Shown here: positions 25,941-35,399 of the stretch, piece after piece
How the letters are laid out: the number at the start of each line of letters is the position of its first letter
How positions within the stretch are numbered: position 1 is the stretch's first letter
Assembly: GCF_020991455.1 (NCBI RefSeq)
Contig: NZ_JAJMOX010000019.1
Coordinates: 1-57,605, forward strand
Length of the DNA stretch: 57,605 nt
Direction of reading: 5' to 3'
Origin: Flavobacterium sp. JAS
GTDB taxonomy: Bacteria > Bacteroidota > Bacteroidia > Flavobacteriales > Flavobacteriaceae
Translations under genes and position numbers: made by a program
The notes under the pieces: model-generated
Told to the model about the DNA's origin: nothing
The model's input: only the letters and a program-made list of their open reading frames with translations
Database searches by the model: none

Positions 25941-27152
25941 TTATATGATTTTTTTGATGTCGGTTAACAGTGAAAATTGAATATGAGTTTGTTTAACACT
26001 TGGATATGAAACATTAAAAAAGGGATTGGAATTGTAGAACTGATAAATCTCTTTAGTTTTGTTGATTTCTTTTACGGTTAAATCAATGTACTCTAATTTA
26101 TTGAGTATTTTAATTTTAATGGAATTACTATTATTTGCTGATTTAGAAATTGATTTCGGATTAAATTCCGAACCATCAAAATCAAATCCATCAATAAAAA
26201 TGAAGCCTTCTGAAAAAAGTTCTTTTTTTAAATCAAGTAACTCTTGTGGAAGAATATTATGTAGGTAAATGTAAGGACAAAATGGGTGCGGTTCTCTTGC
26301 TGAAAGTTTCGACCATTTTCTTGAAACTGTAAAGATTAAATCTTTTAATTCTGCTCTTACATAATTTGTAGTCGGTACTTCAATAATAAAAAATCGTTCA
26401 AAACTTGAGATGTTTAAATCTGTGAAATATTGAATTCTTAATTCCGCAAATAATTTTGCTTCTCCTTTATACGTAATGAACCATTCATTAAATAATACTC
26501 TCTTGAAATTGATTCTTTTTAAAAATTCCGACTTGCTTATTTCTCTTTGTACGATATTACTTGTAACTGCAATATCTTTTATTACTTTGAGAGCATTGTT
26601 ATAGAAAAAATGTTCTGCTTCAAAAGCCTTACATCCAAAATGATTCATCAATAATGTCAATATTTTTGAAACCTGTGATTGATATTCTAAAGCTGAAATA
26701 TCTATTTCAAGTAAAGAAATGAAATCATCTAATTCTACATCAGTTAAATTTAACTCTAAATGATGGTAACGTTTTATTTTGTTTTCGGTATAAGTTAGAA
26801 AATGGTCTTTTAGAAAAGTTGAATTTATTGGAAGGGTTAACTTTGTTTGACCAGATTGAAAAAAACCATAAAGTTTGTAATTTATTCTTTTTTTCGTTCC
26901 ATTTTTTACTTCCTTATAGTGATTAAGCATAAGCTTTATTGGTTTTGCAATTACCGAATGATTGTACTCAGTTTTCGCGTAATACTTACATTGAACCGCG
27001 GTTTCTTCTGTTGCAGTGTTTATATCCACGTCTTCAATTCCCTCAACAATGATGGTATCGGAATCTTGACTTAATTCTAATAATTTTACTATTGCATAAT
27101 CAAATTGATAGAAGTAACCTTTTATTGTATCAATTGCTGTTCTATCGGCCAT
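25941..27152 (-). CDS. DUF4297/Cap4-like nuclease, partner of HerA
   Basis: A 403-residue protein. The N-terminal domain has GYFYQFDYAIVKLLEL, then E37 and D41, then VQCKYYAK with Q54-x-K56. This is the Q-x-K variant of PD-(D/E)xK seen in DUF4297 and Cap4 dsDNA endonucleases. The C-terminal region (residues 200-400) is unrecognised and may sense the trigger or bind HerA. Only 2 bp separate it from HerA, so they are translated as one unit. The upstream gap holds repeat copy A, which probably supplies the promoter. Confidence 0.75.
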   Translation of the reverse strand: MADRTAIDTIKGYFYQFDYAIVKLLELSQDSDTIIVEGIEDVDINTATEETAVQCKYYAKTEYNHSVIAKPIKLMLNHYKEVKNGTKKRINYKLYGFFQSGQTKLTLPINSTFLKDHFLTYTENKIKRYHHLELNLTDVELDDFISLLEIDISALEYQSQVSKILTLLMNHFGCKAFEAEHFFYNNALKVIKDIAVTSNIVQREISKSEFLKRINFKRVLFNEWFITYKGEAKLFAELRIQYFTDLNISSFERFFIIEVPTTNYVRAELKDLIFTVSRKWSKLSAREPHPFCPYIYLHNILPQELLDLKKELFSEGFIFIDGFDFDGSEFNPKSISKSANNSNSIKIKILNKLEYIDLTVKEINKTKEIYQFYNSNPFFNVSYPSVKQTHIQFSLLTDIKKII

Positions 27153-27280
27153 ATATGTTCAAATGTTTTCTGTTGTTTCCCTCTATTTTTTGGCATTTCA
27201 CCCAGATCTTATATTCATGCCACAGAATATCTTAATACAAAACAATATCAGATGGTTTTATGCCATTTTCCAATTTTGAA

Positions 27281-27432
27281 TATCAAACTTAGAAAACCCT
27301 TTTCAAGTTCTTTTACGGTTTTCCATAATTATCCCTTGAAATGGCAAATTAGTTTTTTAATAAATAGAGAGACCCCGTATAAATACGTGTTTTTGCAATT
27401 TCAAGTAAATAAAAAAAAGATGCCTAAGCATC
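27281..27432 (-). repeat. Recurrent ~150-bp upstream repeat, copy A
   Basis: It matches copy B (20029-20180) over its whole length with scattered differences, and copy C in part. It contains TTTTACGGTTTTCCATAATT, ATGGCAAATTAGTTTTTTAA and CCCCGTATAAATACGTG. Its right end overlaps the terminator of the XRE gene. The sequence up to the nuclease start at 27152 is otherwise without features. Confidence 0.75.
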
Positions 27433-27434
27433 TT
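27417..27434 (-). terminator. Terminator downstream of the XRE gene
   Basis: AGATGC (27418-27423), CTAA loop, GCATCT (27428-27433), with A-run on the left and T-run on the right. It can work in both directions and lies 10 bp past the XRE stop. Confidence 0.7.
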
Positions 27435-27444
27435 TTTTTATTAA

Positions 27445-27696
27445 TTACTCCTCAACTTGATATTTTTTTATATCAAATTCGAAATCAAATAATTCCTTAG
27501 GATGCACTTGCAAAGCACTAGCAAACTTCATTAAAGTTTTTAAAGTTAAATTTCGTTTACCGCTTTCATATTTACTAACCTCGGCAGAATCGATACCTGT
27601 CAAAAATTCAATATCCTGTTGTGTTTGGTTATTTTTTAATCTTATTTCAGAAATTTGTCTTCCAATATACTTTTGTAAATCTGCATTTAATTCCAT
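27445..27696 (-). CDS. XRE-family helix-turn-helix regulator
   Basis: An 83-residue protein with a single HTH_3 domain at about 10-68 (IGRQISEIRLKNNQTQQDIE, then GIDSAEVSKYESGKRNLTLK), typical of Cro/C1-type DNA-binding proteins. The short charged tail has no extra domain. It stands between the HerA system and the peptide-use locus. It may repress nearby genes, for example those behind repeat copy A, but no operator is proven. Confidence 0.88.
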   Translation of the reverse strand: MELNADLQKYIGRQISEIRLKNNQTQQDIEFLTGIDSAEVSKYESGKRNLTLKTLMKFASALQVHPKELFDFEFDIKKYQVEE

Positions 27697-27779
27697 TTCA
27701 ATATGTTTTCAAGCAATTTCAGTTTTATTGATAAAAATATTATTGGGATATATGCCAGTATTTAAAAAATATTTTTATA

Positions 27780-27990
27780 TTTGTTTCCTATTCAGGAATG
27801 AATTGTATTTTTGCGATCCTTCATATAAAATATTTGAAGCATTCGCTTTGAATCTCGGCTCAAAACTTGGCAGTTTAAACCACGAGAAGATAAGTAAAGA
27901 TGCTCACGTCTATTGGCGTGGGCTCACTTATTCGTGGTGGTCATGCCAAGTACCAGAGACGTTTAAGATGAGTACCACGCCTTTTTTTGC
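27780..27990 (+). ncRNA. Candidate structured RNA with possible terminator switch
   Basis: A TTTG at 27780-27783 and TATTTTTG at 27806-27813 form a Bacteroidetes-type promoter. The transcript would contain nested stems: CTTGGCA/TGCCAAG (27866-27872 with 27944-27950), ACCACGA/TCGTGGT (27879-27885 with 27932-27938), ATAAGT/ACTTAT, and an inner GCTCACG/CGTGGGC hairpin. A final CCACGCC at 27975-27981 followed by seven T can pair with GGCGTGG at 27915-27921, breaking the nested fold. No convincing protein is encoded. It may be a small RNA or a leader controlling SusC; the function is unknown. Confidence 0.6.
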
Positions 27991-28135
27991 TCAAAACTCT
28001 CTTATTATTCTTAGCGATATTCCTTCTTTTTTTGTTTTAAGTTTCGTAATAAAGTCGAACCTTTAAAAGCTTATGTCTGTGAATTAAAAAAATCCTCCTT
28101 ATGCTAATTAAGTCGTCTACTTAATACATAAAAAA

Positions 28136-28174
28136 TGGCCCTCTACTTCGTCGCCAAACAACCATAGAGGACCA
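28136..28174 (+). promoter_or_regulatory. 5' leader hairpin of the first SusC gene
   Basis: TGG-c-CCTCTA at 28136-28145 pairs with TAGAGG-a-CCA at 28165-28174 across a 19-nt loop, about 40 bp before the SusC start at 28215. It lies in the 220-bp leader after the structured RNA and could regulate translation. No other feature seen in 27991-28214. Confidence 0.45.
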
Positions 28175-28214
28175 TAGTCAATCAAACCATCGTTTAACTA
28201 ACCAATCCAATATT

Positions 28215-31200
28215 ATGAATAATTTTTCATTTTACAAGGATGGGAAAGATCTTTATTGCCTATTTTTTTTGGGCTTACTCTTATCTTTTTCATCTGTTTA
28301 TGCCAAAAAAACTTTTAGGTATAACTCGTCCCTTTTCCAACAGCATCAAATTCAAGGAACTATAACCGATGGCACAAGTCCATTGCCTGGTGTTACTATT
28401 GCTATAAAAAGCAAAACTAATTCTACAGCTATTTCAGATTATAATGGTCAATATAGTCTTTCTGCATCACCTCAGGATACTTTGATAGTCTCATTTAATG
28501 GTTTTAAAACCTTAATAGTACCTGTCAAAGGCCGTAAAAAAGTGGATGTACAATTAGTATACGATACCACGACCCTTCAGGAAGTTCGTGTCAATGCAGG
28601 TTACTACTCAGTAAAAGAGAGCGAGCGTACCGGAAGTATTGCTAAAATATCGGCAAAAGACATCGAGAAACAGCCCGTTACCAACGTACTGGCCACCATG
28701 CAGGGACGCATGGCCGGAGTGGATATCATTCAGGATTCAGGAACACCCGGTGGCGGTTTTCAGATAAAAATACGGGGAATAAACAGTCTTCGTGAAGAAG
28801 GTAATCAGCCATTATATATCATTGATGGGGTACCTTATTCTTCCGATATCATTGGGTACAGCAATACCACAACAGGCATTCCAACTCCTACAAGCCCTCT
28901 TAACAATATCAATCCCTCTGACATTGAAAGTGTCGAGGTTTTAAAAGATGCCGACGCCACTGCCATTTATGGCTCACGAGGAGCCAATGGTGTTGTGCTG
29001 ATTACCACTAAAAAAGGAGTATCAGGAAAAACCCGTGTAACAGTCACCGCATCCTCAGGATTGGGAAAGGTTACCAAAATGATGAATCTGATGGATACTC
29101 CCCAATATCTGGAAATGAGAAGACAGGGATTTGCCAATGATGGTATTACTTCTTATCCAGCTTCAGATTATGATATCAATGGGACTTGGGATCAAAACAG
29201 GTATACCGACTGGCAGAAAGAACTCTTAGGGGGAACCTCAGTTATGACCAACCTTCAGACATCACTATCAGGAGGTTCGGATTTAACCCAGTATCTTCTT
29301 AGTGGCACCTACCGTACAGAAACAACTGTCTTACCTGGTGATTTTGGATATGATAAGGGCGCTGTTCATTTTAACATGAACCATGGCAGTGAAGACAGAA
29401 AATTTAAACTTACTTTTTCAACAGGATACACCTTTCAAAATAATGAACAGGCAGCCACAGATCTGACCCGTACTGCCAGAAACCTTGCTCCAAATGCTCC
29501 GGCCCTATATAATCCTGACGGGAGTCTGAACTTCGAAAACAGTACTTTTCAAAATCCTCTTGCGGCGCTTAGGGCTATAACTACAGCCAAAACAAATGAT
29601 CTTGTAGCCAACAGTGTAATTAGTTATGAAATAAAACCACATTGGGAACTTAAAATCAATCTGGGCTTCACGGATCTAAAAAATACAGAACAACGATTAT
29701 TGCCTTCTACCATGTATGATCCTGCTTATAAAATTGGCAGTAGCAGATCGTCAATGTATTCGAATCTTACCTCCAGACAATCCTGGATTATCGAACCTCA
29801 GCTTCGCTGGAACCATGAATTTAAAAGCAGTAAACTCGATGTTTTGATTGGTGCTACGGCGCAGCAGCAGAACTCCTCGAGATTATATCAATATGGCCGT
29901 GGTTTTACAAGCAATAGTCTCATTACTGATATTGCATCGGCTACAACAAAATCAATTTTCATAAGCGATCAAACCATTTATAAATATGAGGCCTTCTTTA
30001 GTAGAATTAATTACAATTGGGATGAGAAATACATTTTGAATCTTACCGCCAGAAGGGACGGTTCTAGTCGATTTGGTCCGGGAAAACAGTTTGCTGTTTT
30101 TGCAGCGGCAGGCGGTGCCTGGCTGTTCTCAAAAGAAAACTTTTTAAAAGAAAGCTCTATTCTGAGTTTTGGAAAACTCCGTGCCAGCTATGGAAGTACC
30201 GGAAGTGACCAAATCGGAGATTACCAATATTTAGACACCTATGTGTCTTCAGGACAAAGTTACAACGGCATCATCGGTATGGATCCTACCCGTCTTTATA
30301 ATCCAAATTTCAGTTGGGAAATCAATAAAAAACTCGAAGCAGCAATTGAAACAGGTTTTTTCAGGGATCGTATTTTCCTTACCGCTGCATGGTATCAAAA
30401 CAGATCTTCAAACCAGCTCGTAGGAATTCCGCTTCCCGGTACCACAGGATTCAGTTCCATAAATGCCAACCTTGACGCAACGGTTCAGAATTCAGGTTTC
30501 GAATTTACCCTTCGTACTGTAAATTTTAATGCAGGAGCTTTCAAATGGTCTACAAACTTTAATATATCACTTGCCAAAAACAAACTGATTTCCTTTCCCG
30601 GACTCGAAGGATCTACCTACTCCAACAACTATGTAATAGGACAATCTACAAACATTGTGAAAGTTTACCAATACAAGGGGATTAATCCACAAACCGGATT
30701 ATATGAAGTTGAAGATGTAAATAAAGATGGTCAAATTACTTCTTTAGAAGACAAAAAAACAATCGCTGATCTGACACCAAAATATTTTGGAGGTTTGGAA
30801 AACCAGCTTCAATACAAAAACTTTCATCTTGACTTTCTCTTTCAATTTGTAAAACAGCAGAGTTACAATTACACTTCAAATGTACCTGGAGGCAGTCCGG
30901 TAAATCAACCCTCAGACATGACCAGTGCATGGACACATGCAGGTGATAATGCAACTTTCCAAATCAATACCTCCGGACAAAATTCAGATGCTGTAAATGC
31001 CTACTACAATTACATTGACAGCAATGCAGGTATTGTCGATGCATCTTACGTGAGGCTAAAAAATATTGCCCTGAGTTACGATCTTCCCTTAAAGGCAATA
31101 AAGGGCGTTAATTGCAAGGTCTTCTTACAGGGACAAAACCTGCTGACTTTCACACCTTACAAAGGTGGTGATCCCGAATTTAAATATACCGGTTATCTGC

Positions 31201-31244
31201 CTCCTCTAAAAGTATTTACAGCAGGGATACAACTCACATTTTAA
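28215..31244 (+). CDS. SusC/RagA-type TonB-dependent outer-membrane transporter
   Basis: A 1009-residue SusC-family protein. It has a signal peptide (about 12-31), a carboxypeptidase-D regulatory-like domain at about 46-120 (HQIQGTITDGTSPLPGVTI), a TonB plug at about 130-250 (LQEVRVNAGYYSVKESERTG, then IRGINSLREEGNQPLYIIDG and SIYGSRGANGVVLITTKKG-like region) and a C-terminal beta-barrel ending in Phe (GIQLTF). It imports nutrients with SusD as lid. SusD follows after 17 bp and then an S9 peptidase, so the substrate may be a peptide. The candidate RNA lies upstream. Confidence 0.95.
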   Translation: MNNFSFYKDGKDLYCLFFLGLLLSFSSVYAKKTFRYNSSLFQQHQIQGTITDGTSPLPGVTIAIKSKTNSTAISDYNGQYSLSASPQDTLIVSFNGFKTLIVPVKGRKKVDVQLVYDTTTLQEVRVNAGYYSVKESERTGSIAKISAKDIEKQPVTNVLATMQGRMAGVDIIQDSGTPGGGFQIKIRGINSLREEGNQPLYIIDGVPYSSDIIGYSNTTTGIPTPTSPLNNINPSDIESVEVLKDADATAIYGSRGANGVVLITTKKGVSGKTRVTVTASSGLGKVTKMMNLMDTPQYLEMRRQGFANDGITSYPASDYDINGTWDQNRYTDWQKELLGGTSVMTNLQTSLSGGSDLTQYLLSGTYRTETTVLPGDFGYDKGAVHFNMNHGSEDRKFKLTFSTGYTFQNNEQAATDLTRTARNLAPNAPALYNPDGSLNFENSTFQNPLAALRAITTAKTNDLVANSVISYEIKPHWELKINLGFTDLKNTEQRLLPSTMYDPAYKIGSSRSSMYSNLTSRQSWIIEPQLRWNHEFKSSKLDVLIGATAQQQNSSRLYQYGRGFTSNSLITDIASATTKSIFISDQTIYKYEAFFSRINYNWDEKYILNLTARRDGSSRFGPGKQFAVFAAAGGAWLFSKENFLKESSILSFGKLRASYGSTGSDQIGDYQYLDTYVSSGQSYNGIIGMDPTRLYNPNFSWEINKKLEAAIETGFFRDRIFLTAAWYQNRSSNQLVGIPLPGTTGFSSINANLDATVQNSGFEFTLRTVNFNAGAFKWSTNFNISLAKNKLISFPGLEGSTYSNNYVIGQSTNIVKVYQYKGINPQTGLYEVEDVNKDGQITSLEDKKTIADLTPKYFGGLENQLQYKNFHLDFLFQFVKQQSYNYTSNVPGGSPVNQPSDMTSAWTHAGDNATFQINTSGQNSDAVNAYYNYIDSNAGIVDASYVRLKNIALSYDLPLKAIKGVNCKVFLQGQNLLTFTPYKGGDPEFKYTGYLPPLKVFTAGIQLTF

Positions 31245-31261
31245 CCCTAACACTTAAAGCC

Positions 31262-32671
31262 ATGAAAAATATACTTAAAATACCACCGGTTCTCTCTTTT
31301 AGAGATAAACAAAGGTTGCTTTATCAGTTCTTATTGCTTACACTATGTACATTGGGCTCCTGCAATGACTTTGTAGATGTAGACATTCCAAAATCCCAGC
31401 TAACAGCCAAGGCGGTTTTTGAAGATGTCGCAACAGCCAATGCTGCGATGGCCGGATTATATACCAAAATGCGAAACAACGGAATCCTTGCAGGAGATGC
31501 AACGGGTATCTCTTGCTATCTGGGTTTGTACGCCGATGAATTCGACTATTATCAGCAAAATGCCGTGAGCAATTTTTTCAACAACTCTTTATTTGCGGCA
31601 GACTTGGGGGTAAATGATATGTGGAATCAAAGCTACAACCAGATCTATTCTGCCAATTCTGTAATTGAAGGATTAAATAAATCCAATTCCATATCGGAAA
31701 TCGATAAAAAACAGCCTCTTGGAGAAGCGCTTTTTATAAGGGCCCTGCTCCATTTCTATCTAGTAAATCTCTATGGGGATATTCCATACATAACCACAAC
31801 AGATTATTTACAGAACAGCCGGGTTTCAAAATTACCTGCAGACCAAGTCTATCAAAATATCATAAAGGATCTGGAACAATCCATTGTATTGCTCTCAGAG
31901 AATTATACCTCGACTGATCGCATTCGTCCCAATAAAGGCACAGCCAATGCTCTTCTGGCAAGGGTATATCTCTATATGAAATCATATCCCGAGGCTTCCA
32001 ATGCTGCATCTGCTGTAATTAATAATCCGCTTTATGTCAGAGAAAATGACCTTGATAAAATATTTCTTAAAACAAGCGCTACCACTATCTGGCAGTTTAT
32101 GCCCTCAGTAGCCGGAGCAAATACATCAGAAGGAAGCCTCTATATTTTTACCGCGGGACCTCCTTCTATTGTAGCCCTTAAACCTGACTTCATAAGTGCT
32201 TTTGAGGCCAATGACCAGAGAAAAACACACTGGATTACACAGGTTACAAACGATGGAGAAACATGGTATTATGCTTCCAAATACAAACAGGAATCCAGTA
32301 CACCAACTTCGGTGGAATACTCCATTTTGTTTCGACTCTCAGAGCAATATCTAATCCGCGCAGAAGCCAGAGCCTATCAGGGAGATTTAATTGGAGCCAA
32401 GGAAGATTTAAATACCATTAGAAACACCGCCGGACTTCCCAATACTACTGCCATAAGTGCAGAAGAAATTATTAAGGATGTACTCAACCAGCGTCGTTTT
32501 GAACTTTTTACTGAATTTGGACAACGTTTTTTTGATTTGAAACGAACAGGAAAACTAGATGAAACGTTATCTGCTTCTAAGCCCGGTTGGAATACAACAG
32601 ACAGTCTCTGGCCAATTCCTGCTCTGGAACTAAATGCCAATCCAAATTTAAAACCACAGAATCAAGGATAG
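31262..32671 (+). CDS. SusD/RagB-type outer-membrane lipoprotein
   Basis: A 469-residue SusD-family lipoprotein with lipobox LGSC (Cys 34) after an N-terminal hydrophobic segment. TPR-like helices follow (AALLHFYLVNLYGDIPYIT-type region, with the family's FLRALLHFYLVNLYGD pattern at about 155-170). The C-terminus has RRFELFTEFGQRFFDLKRTG, the usual SusD ending. It sits on top of the SusC barrel and binds the substrate. It is 17 bp downstream of SusC and 13 bp before the S9 peptidase, so one operon. Confidence 0.94.
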   Translation: MKNILKIPPVLSFRDKQRLLYQFLLLTLCTLGSCNDFVDVDIPKSQLTAKAVFEDVATANAAMAGLYTKMRNNGILAGDATGISCYLGLYADEFDYYQQNAVSNFFNNSLFAADLGVNDMWNQSYNQIYSANSVIEGLNKSNSISEIDKKQPLGEALFIRALLHFYLVNLYGDIPYITTTDYLQNSRVSKLPADQVYQNIIKDLEQSIVLLSENYTSTDRIRPNKGTANALLARVYLYMKSYPEASNAASAVINNPLYVRENDLDKIFLKTSATTIWQFMPSVAGANTSEGSLYIFTAGPPSIVALKPDFISAFEANDQRKTHWITQVTNDGETWYYASKYKQESSTPTSVEYSILFRLSEQYLIRAEARAYQGDLIGAKEDLNTIRNTAGLPNTTAISAEEIIKDVLNQRRFELFTEFGQRFFDLKRTGKLDETLSASKPGWNTTDSLWPIPALELNANPNLKPQNQG

Positions 32672-32684
32672 TAAATTACACGTT

Positions 32685-35333
32685 ATGACCAATCTCTTTT
32701 TAATAAAAAGAAGCATTAACGTTTCCATTTTGAATTGGTTGCTTTTGCTGTTAACCTGCCCTTTTATGGGGCAGGCGCAGCAAAAAAAACAGCTTCAAGA
32801 AAGCGACTATATCAAATGGGGGACTTTAAATGTAAAGGCTCTTTCTGATGACGCAAACTGGGTCAGTTATCAAATGTCATATGAAAACCATCTCGATACT
32901 TTGTTTGTGCAGAACACTTATACAAACAAAACCTTTGCTTTTGTCGGCGCTCAGGATGCTCACTTTACAGGGAAAAACACATTCACGTTTTTACAGCCTG
33001 AATCCCGCTTAAAAATTCTTACCCTTAAAACAGGCAAACTCAAAACATTTGAAAATGTTAAGCGTTATGAACACGCATTAGACGGAAAGTACATCCTTAC
33101 TTTTGATCAGGATTATGCCAAGAAAAGTCTTTTGAAAATTAGAAATGATAAGGGAGATATAATAGACAGTCTGGCTAACATTTCAGAGTACCGCTTAAGT
33201 TCCTCAAAAAAAGCACTGCTCTATACAAGCACAGTAAAAAAACAAATTGAAGTGGGGATAATCCATTTTCAGCCTTACTCCAGATCTATTATATCAAAAG
33301 ACAGTATTGGCAAATTCTGCAATTTAGTTTGGCAGAATAACGCCGAATCAATTGCATTTCTGCATGAAACAGATTCCGTTTCAAAAGTGATCGATCTTAA
33401 TTATTTCAGGATTACCGACAAGAAACTTTTTTCTTTTGATTATACTTCCCAAATAGGAACTCCAGAGAATCGAACTGTATTTGAAAATACTTCATTATCG
33501 ATTTCTCCTGACGGGAAAAAAGTCTTTTTTATGGAGATTCAAAAAAAGGATTCCAAGAGAAAAAAAGATTCAAAAACAGTAGAAGTCTGGAATGGAAATG
33601 ATAAATGGCTCTTTATAGACAAACAGCGTATCGAAAGTAAAATGGGGAATAGAAATCTGGCGCTCTGGTATCCTGAGACTAATCGATATTCAATAATAAA
33701 TAATGATGAACTGTCCAATTTTATACTGACCAGTAAGCAGGATTATGCTGTTCTTTATGATCAAAACGCATACGGTCTGCAGTCCAAATATTATGACGAA
33801 GTGGACTACTATCTAAAAGATCTGAAAAATGATACCCAGAACCTGATTCTAAAAAAACAATCTTGTGATCCCAATCAAATAGGATTTGATCCACTGAGTA
33901 ACAAAATACTTTATTATAAAGAGAAAAATTGGTGGATTTATAATCCTTTACAAAATACTTATATCAATCTTACAGATAAGATTACAACTTCATGGGATAA
34001 CAACACAGAACCTTCCGCTCCACACCAGTTTATGGCCTATGGAAACCCTGGCTGGAGCTCGGATGGGAATAATGTTTTACTCTACGATGCTTATGATATC
34101 TGGCTTTCAGCAATAGACGGTTCTAAATGTATCCGGCTCACTCGTGGCCGTGAGCAAAATATCATATACAGAATTGCATCCTGTGAATTCAATAACAGCT
34201 CACTGATCAGTTATAACGAAAGACTGCAGGCATCTTTTGATATGTCAAAAGATCTGATCCTCTCTCTTGAGAATACAGAAAACCACTCAACTGGTTATTG
34301 CCTTTTAAATCCTGATTCTGATGTCAAACTAATTGATTATGGCTCTTATGATGTAAGTGAAATACAAAGAAGCACCAATAACTCTTATCTGTACAAAAAA
34401 CAAACCTATGATCAGTCGCCATGGCTGGAAATCAAAAGAAAAACAGATGGTAAACCTGCTGTTTTATTTGCTTCCAACAAACAGCAAAAAAACTATTTCT
34501 TTGGTAAATCCGAGTTACTCTATTACAAGAGTCTCAGAGGAGAAAAATTAAAAGCAGCGCTCTTTTTTCCTGCTGATATTGATCCTTTAAAAAAATACCC
34601 AATGGTGGTCTATATCTACGATAACATGTCTGATGAAATCCACAAATATGTCAATCCATCTTTACAAAACAGTGAAGGCTTTAACATCACCAACTATACT
34701 CTTAACGGCTACTTTGTATTGTTGCCCGATATCCAATATGAATTAGGAAAACCAGGTATGTCGGCCTTGGCCTGCGTGACTACAGCAGTAGAAACTGCCA
34801 CAGAAAAAAAATATATCGACAAGAGTAAAATTGGTTTGTTTGGACATTCCTTCGGAGGCTATGAATGTAATTTCATCATTTCGCAAAGCAATCTTTTTGC
34901 AGCTGCTGTATCAGGAGCGGGAGTCAGTGATGTTATCGGAGCTTATTTCAATATCAGCAGAAATGGCATTTTTCAGTCTGACATGTGGCGTTACGAAAGT
35001 CAACAGTGGCGTATTGGAAAATCACTATACGATGATAAGGAAAGTTATTCTAGAAATTCTCCCATTTTAAATGCTCAAAATGTAAAAACACCACTACTTT
35101 TATGGACAGGTAAAAACGATCGGATTATTCCATGGAATCAAAGTGTTTCCTATTATTTAGCCCTTAGAAAACTGCGTACTAAAAGCATTATGCTGGTCTA
35201 TCCGAGTGAGGATCATTCACTTGAAAATCCGGACAATCAAATTGATCTTACCAATCGGATGATGCAATGGTTTGACTACTTTTTAAAAGATGATCTCAGA
35301 CCTACTTGGATTACCAAAGGAGTATCTCTATAA
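32685..35333 (+). CDS. S9-family prolyl-oligopeptidase-like serine peptidase
   Basis: An 882-residue peptidase with a signal segment (about 10-31) and a long beta-propeller-like region (residues 50-600). An alpha/beta-hydrolase domain follows with catalytic Ser722 in GHSFGGY, Asp812 in WTGKNDR and His844 in EDHSLE. S9 enzymes cut short peptides, often after Pro; the propeller filters substrates. It ends the SusC-SusD operon, so the imported substrate is likely an oligopeptide, made or processed in the periplasm. A terminator follows at 35345-35374. Confidence 0.9.
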   Translation: MTNLFLIKRSINVSILNWLLLLLTCPFMGQAQQKKQLQESDYIKWGTLNVKALSDDANWVSYQMSYENHLDTLFVQNTYTNKTFAFVGAQDAHFTGKNTFTFLQPESRLKILTLKTGKLKTFENVKRYEHALDGKYILTFDQDYAKKSLLKIRNDKGDIIDSLANISEYRLSSSKKALLYTSTVKKQIEVGIIHFQPYSRSIISKDSIGKFCNLVWQNNAESIAFLHETDSVSKVIDLNYFRITDKKLFSFDYTSQIGTPENRTVFENTSLSISPDGKKVFFMEIQKKDSKRKKDSKTVEVWNGNDKWLFIDKQRIESKMGNRNLALWYPETNRYSIINNDELSNFILTSKQDYAVLYDQNAYGLQSKYYDEVDYYLKDLKNDTQNLILKKQSCDPNQIGFDPLSNKILYYKEKNWWIYNPLQNTYINLTDKITTSWDNNTEPSAPHQFMAYGNPGWSSDGNNVLLYDAYDIWLSAIDGSKCIRLTRGREQNIIYRIASCEFNNSSLISYNERLQASFDMSKDLILSLENTENHSTGYCLLNPDSDVKLIDYGSYDVSEIQRSTNNSYLYKKQTYDQSPWLEIKRKTDGKPAVLFASNKQQKNYFFGKSELLYYKSLRGEKLKAALFFPADIDPLKKYPMVVYIYDNMSDEIHKYVNPSLQNSEGFNITNYTLNGYFVLLPDIQYELGKPGMSALACVTTAVETATEKKYIDKSKIGLFGHSFGGYECNFIISQSNLFAAAVSGAGVSDVIGAYFNISRNGIFQSDMWRYESQQWRIGKSLYDDKESYSRNSPILNAQNVKTPLLLWTGKNDRIIPWNQSVSYYLALRKLRTKSIMLVYPSEDHSLENPDNQIDLTNRMMQWFDYFLKDDLRPTWITKGVSL

Positions 35334-35344
35334 CTAAAAAAAAT

Positions 35345-35374
35345 AATGCAGTTTCTACTTATAGAAACTGCATT
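35345..35374. terminator. Bidirectional terminator between S9 peptidase and DUF6520 gene
   Basis: AATGCAGTTTCTA, CTTA loop, TAGAAACTGCATT: a perfect 13-bp stem, with A-run before and T-rich sequence after. It separates the rightward peptidase operon from the leftward DUF6520 gene. Confidence 0.78.
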
Positions 35375-35399
35375 ACATTTTACGATTAATTTGATTCGT

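Noticed and set aside
27728..28066. 112-codon frame over the candidate RNA
   Set aside because: Its text changes where the RNA stems lie and there is no ribosome site or recognisable domain.
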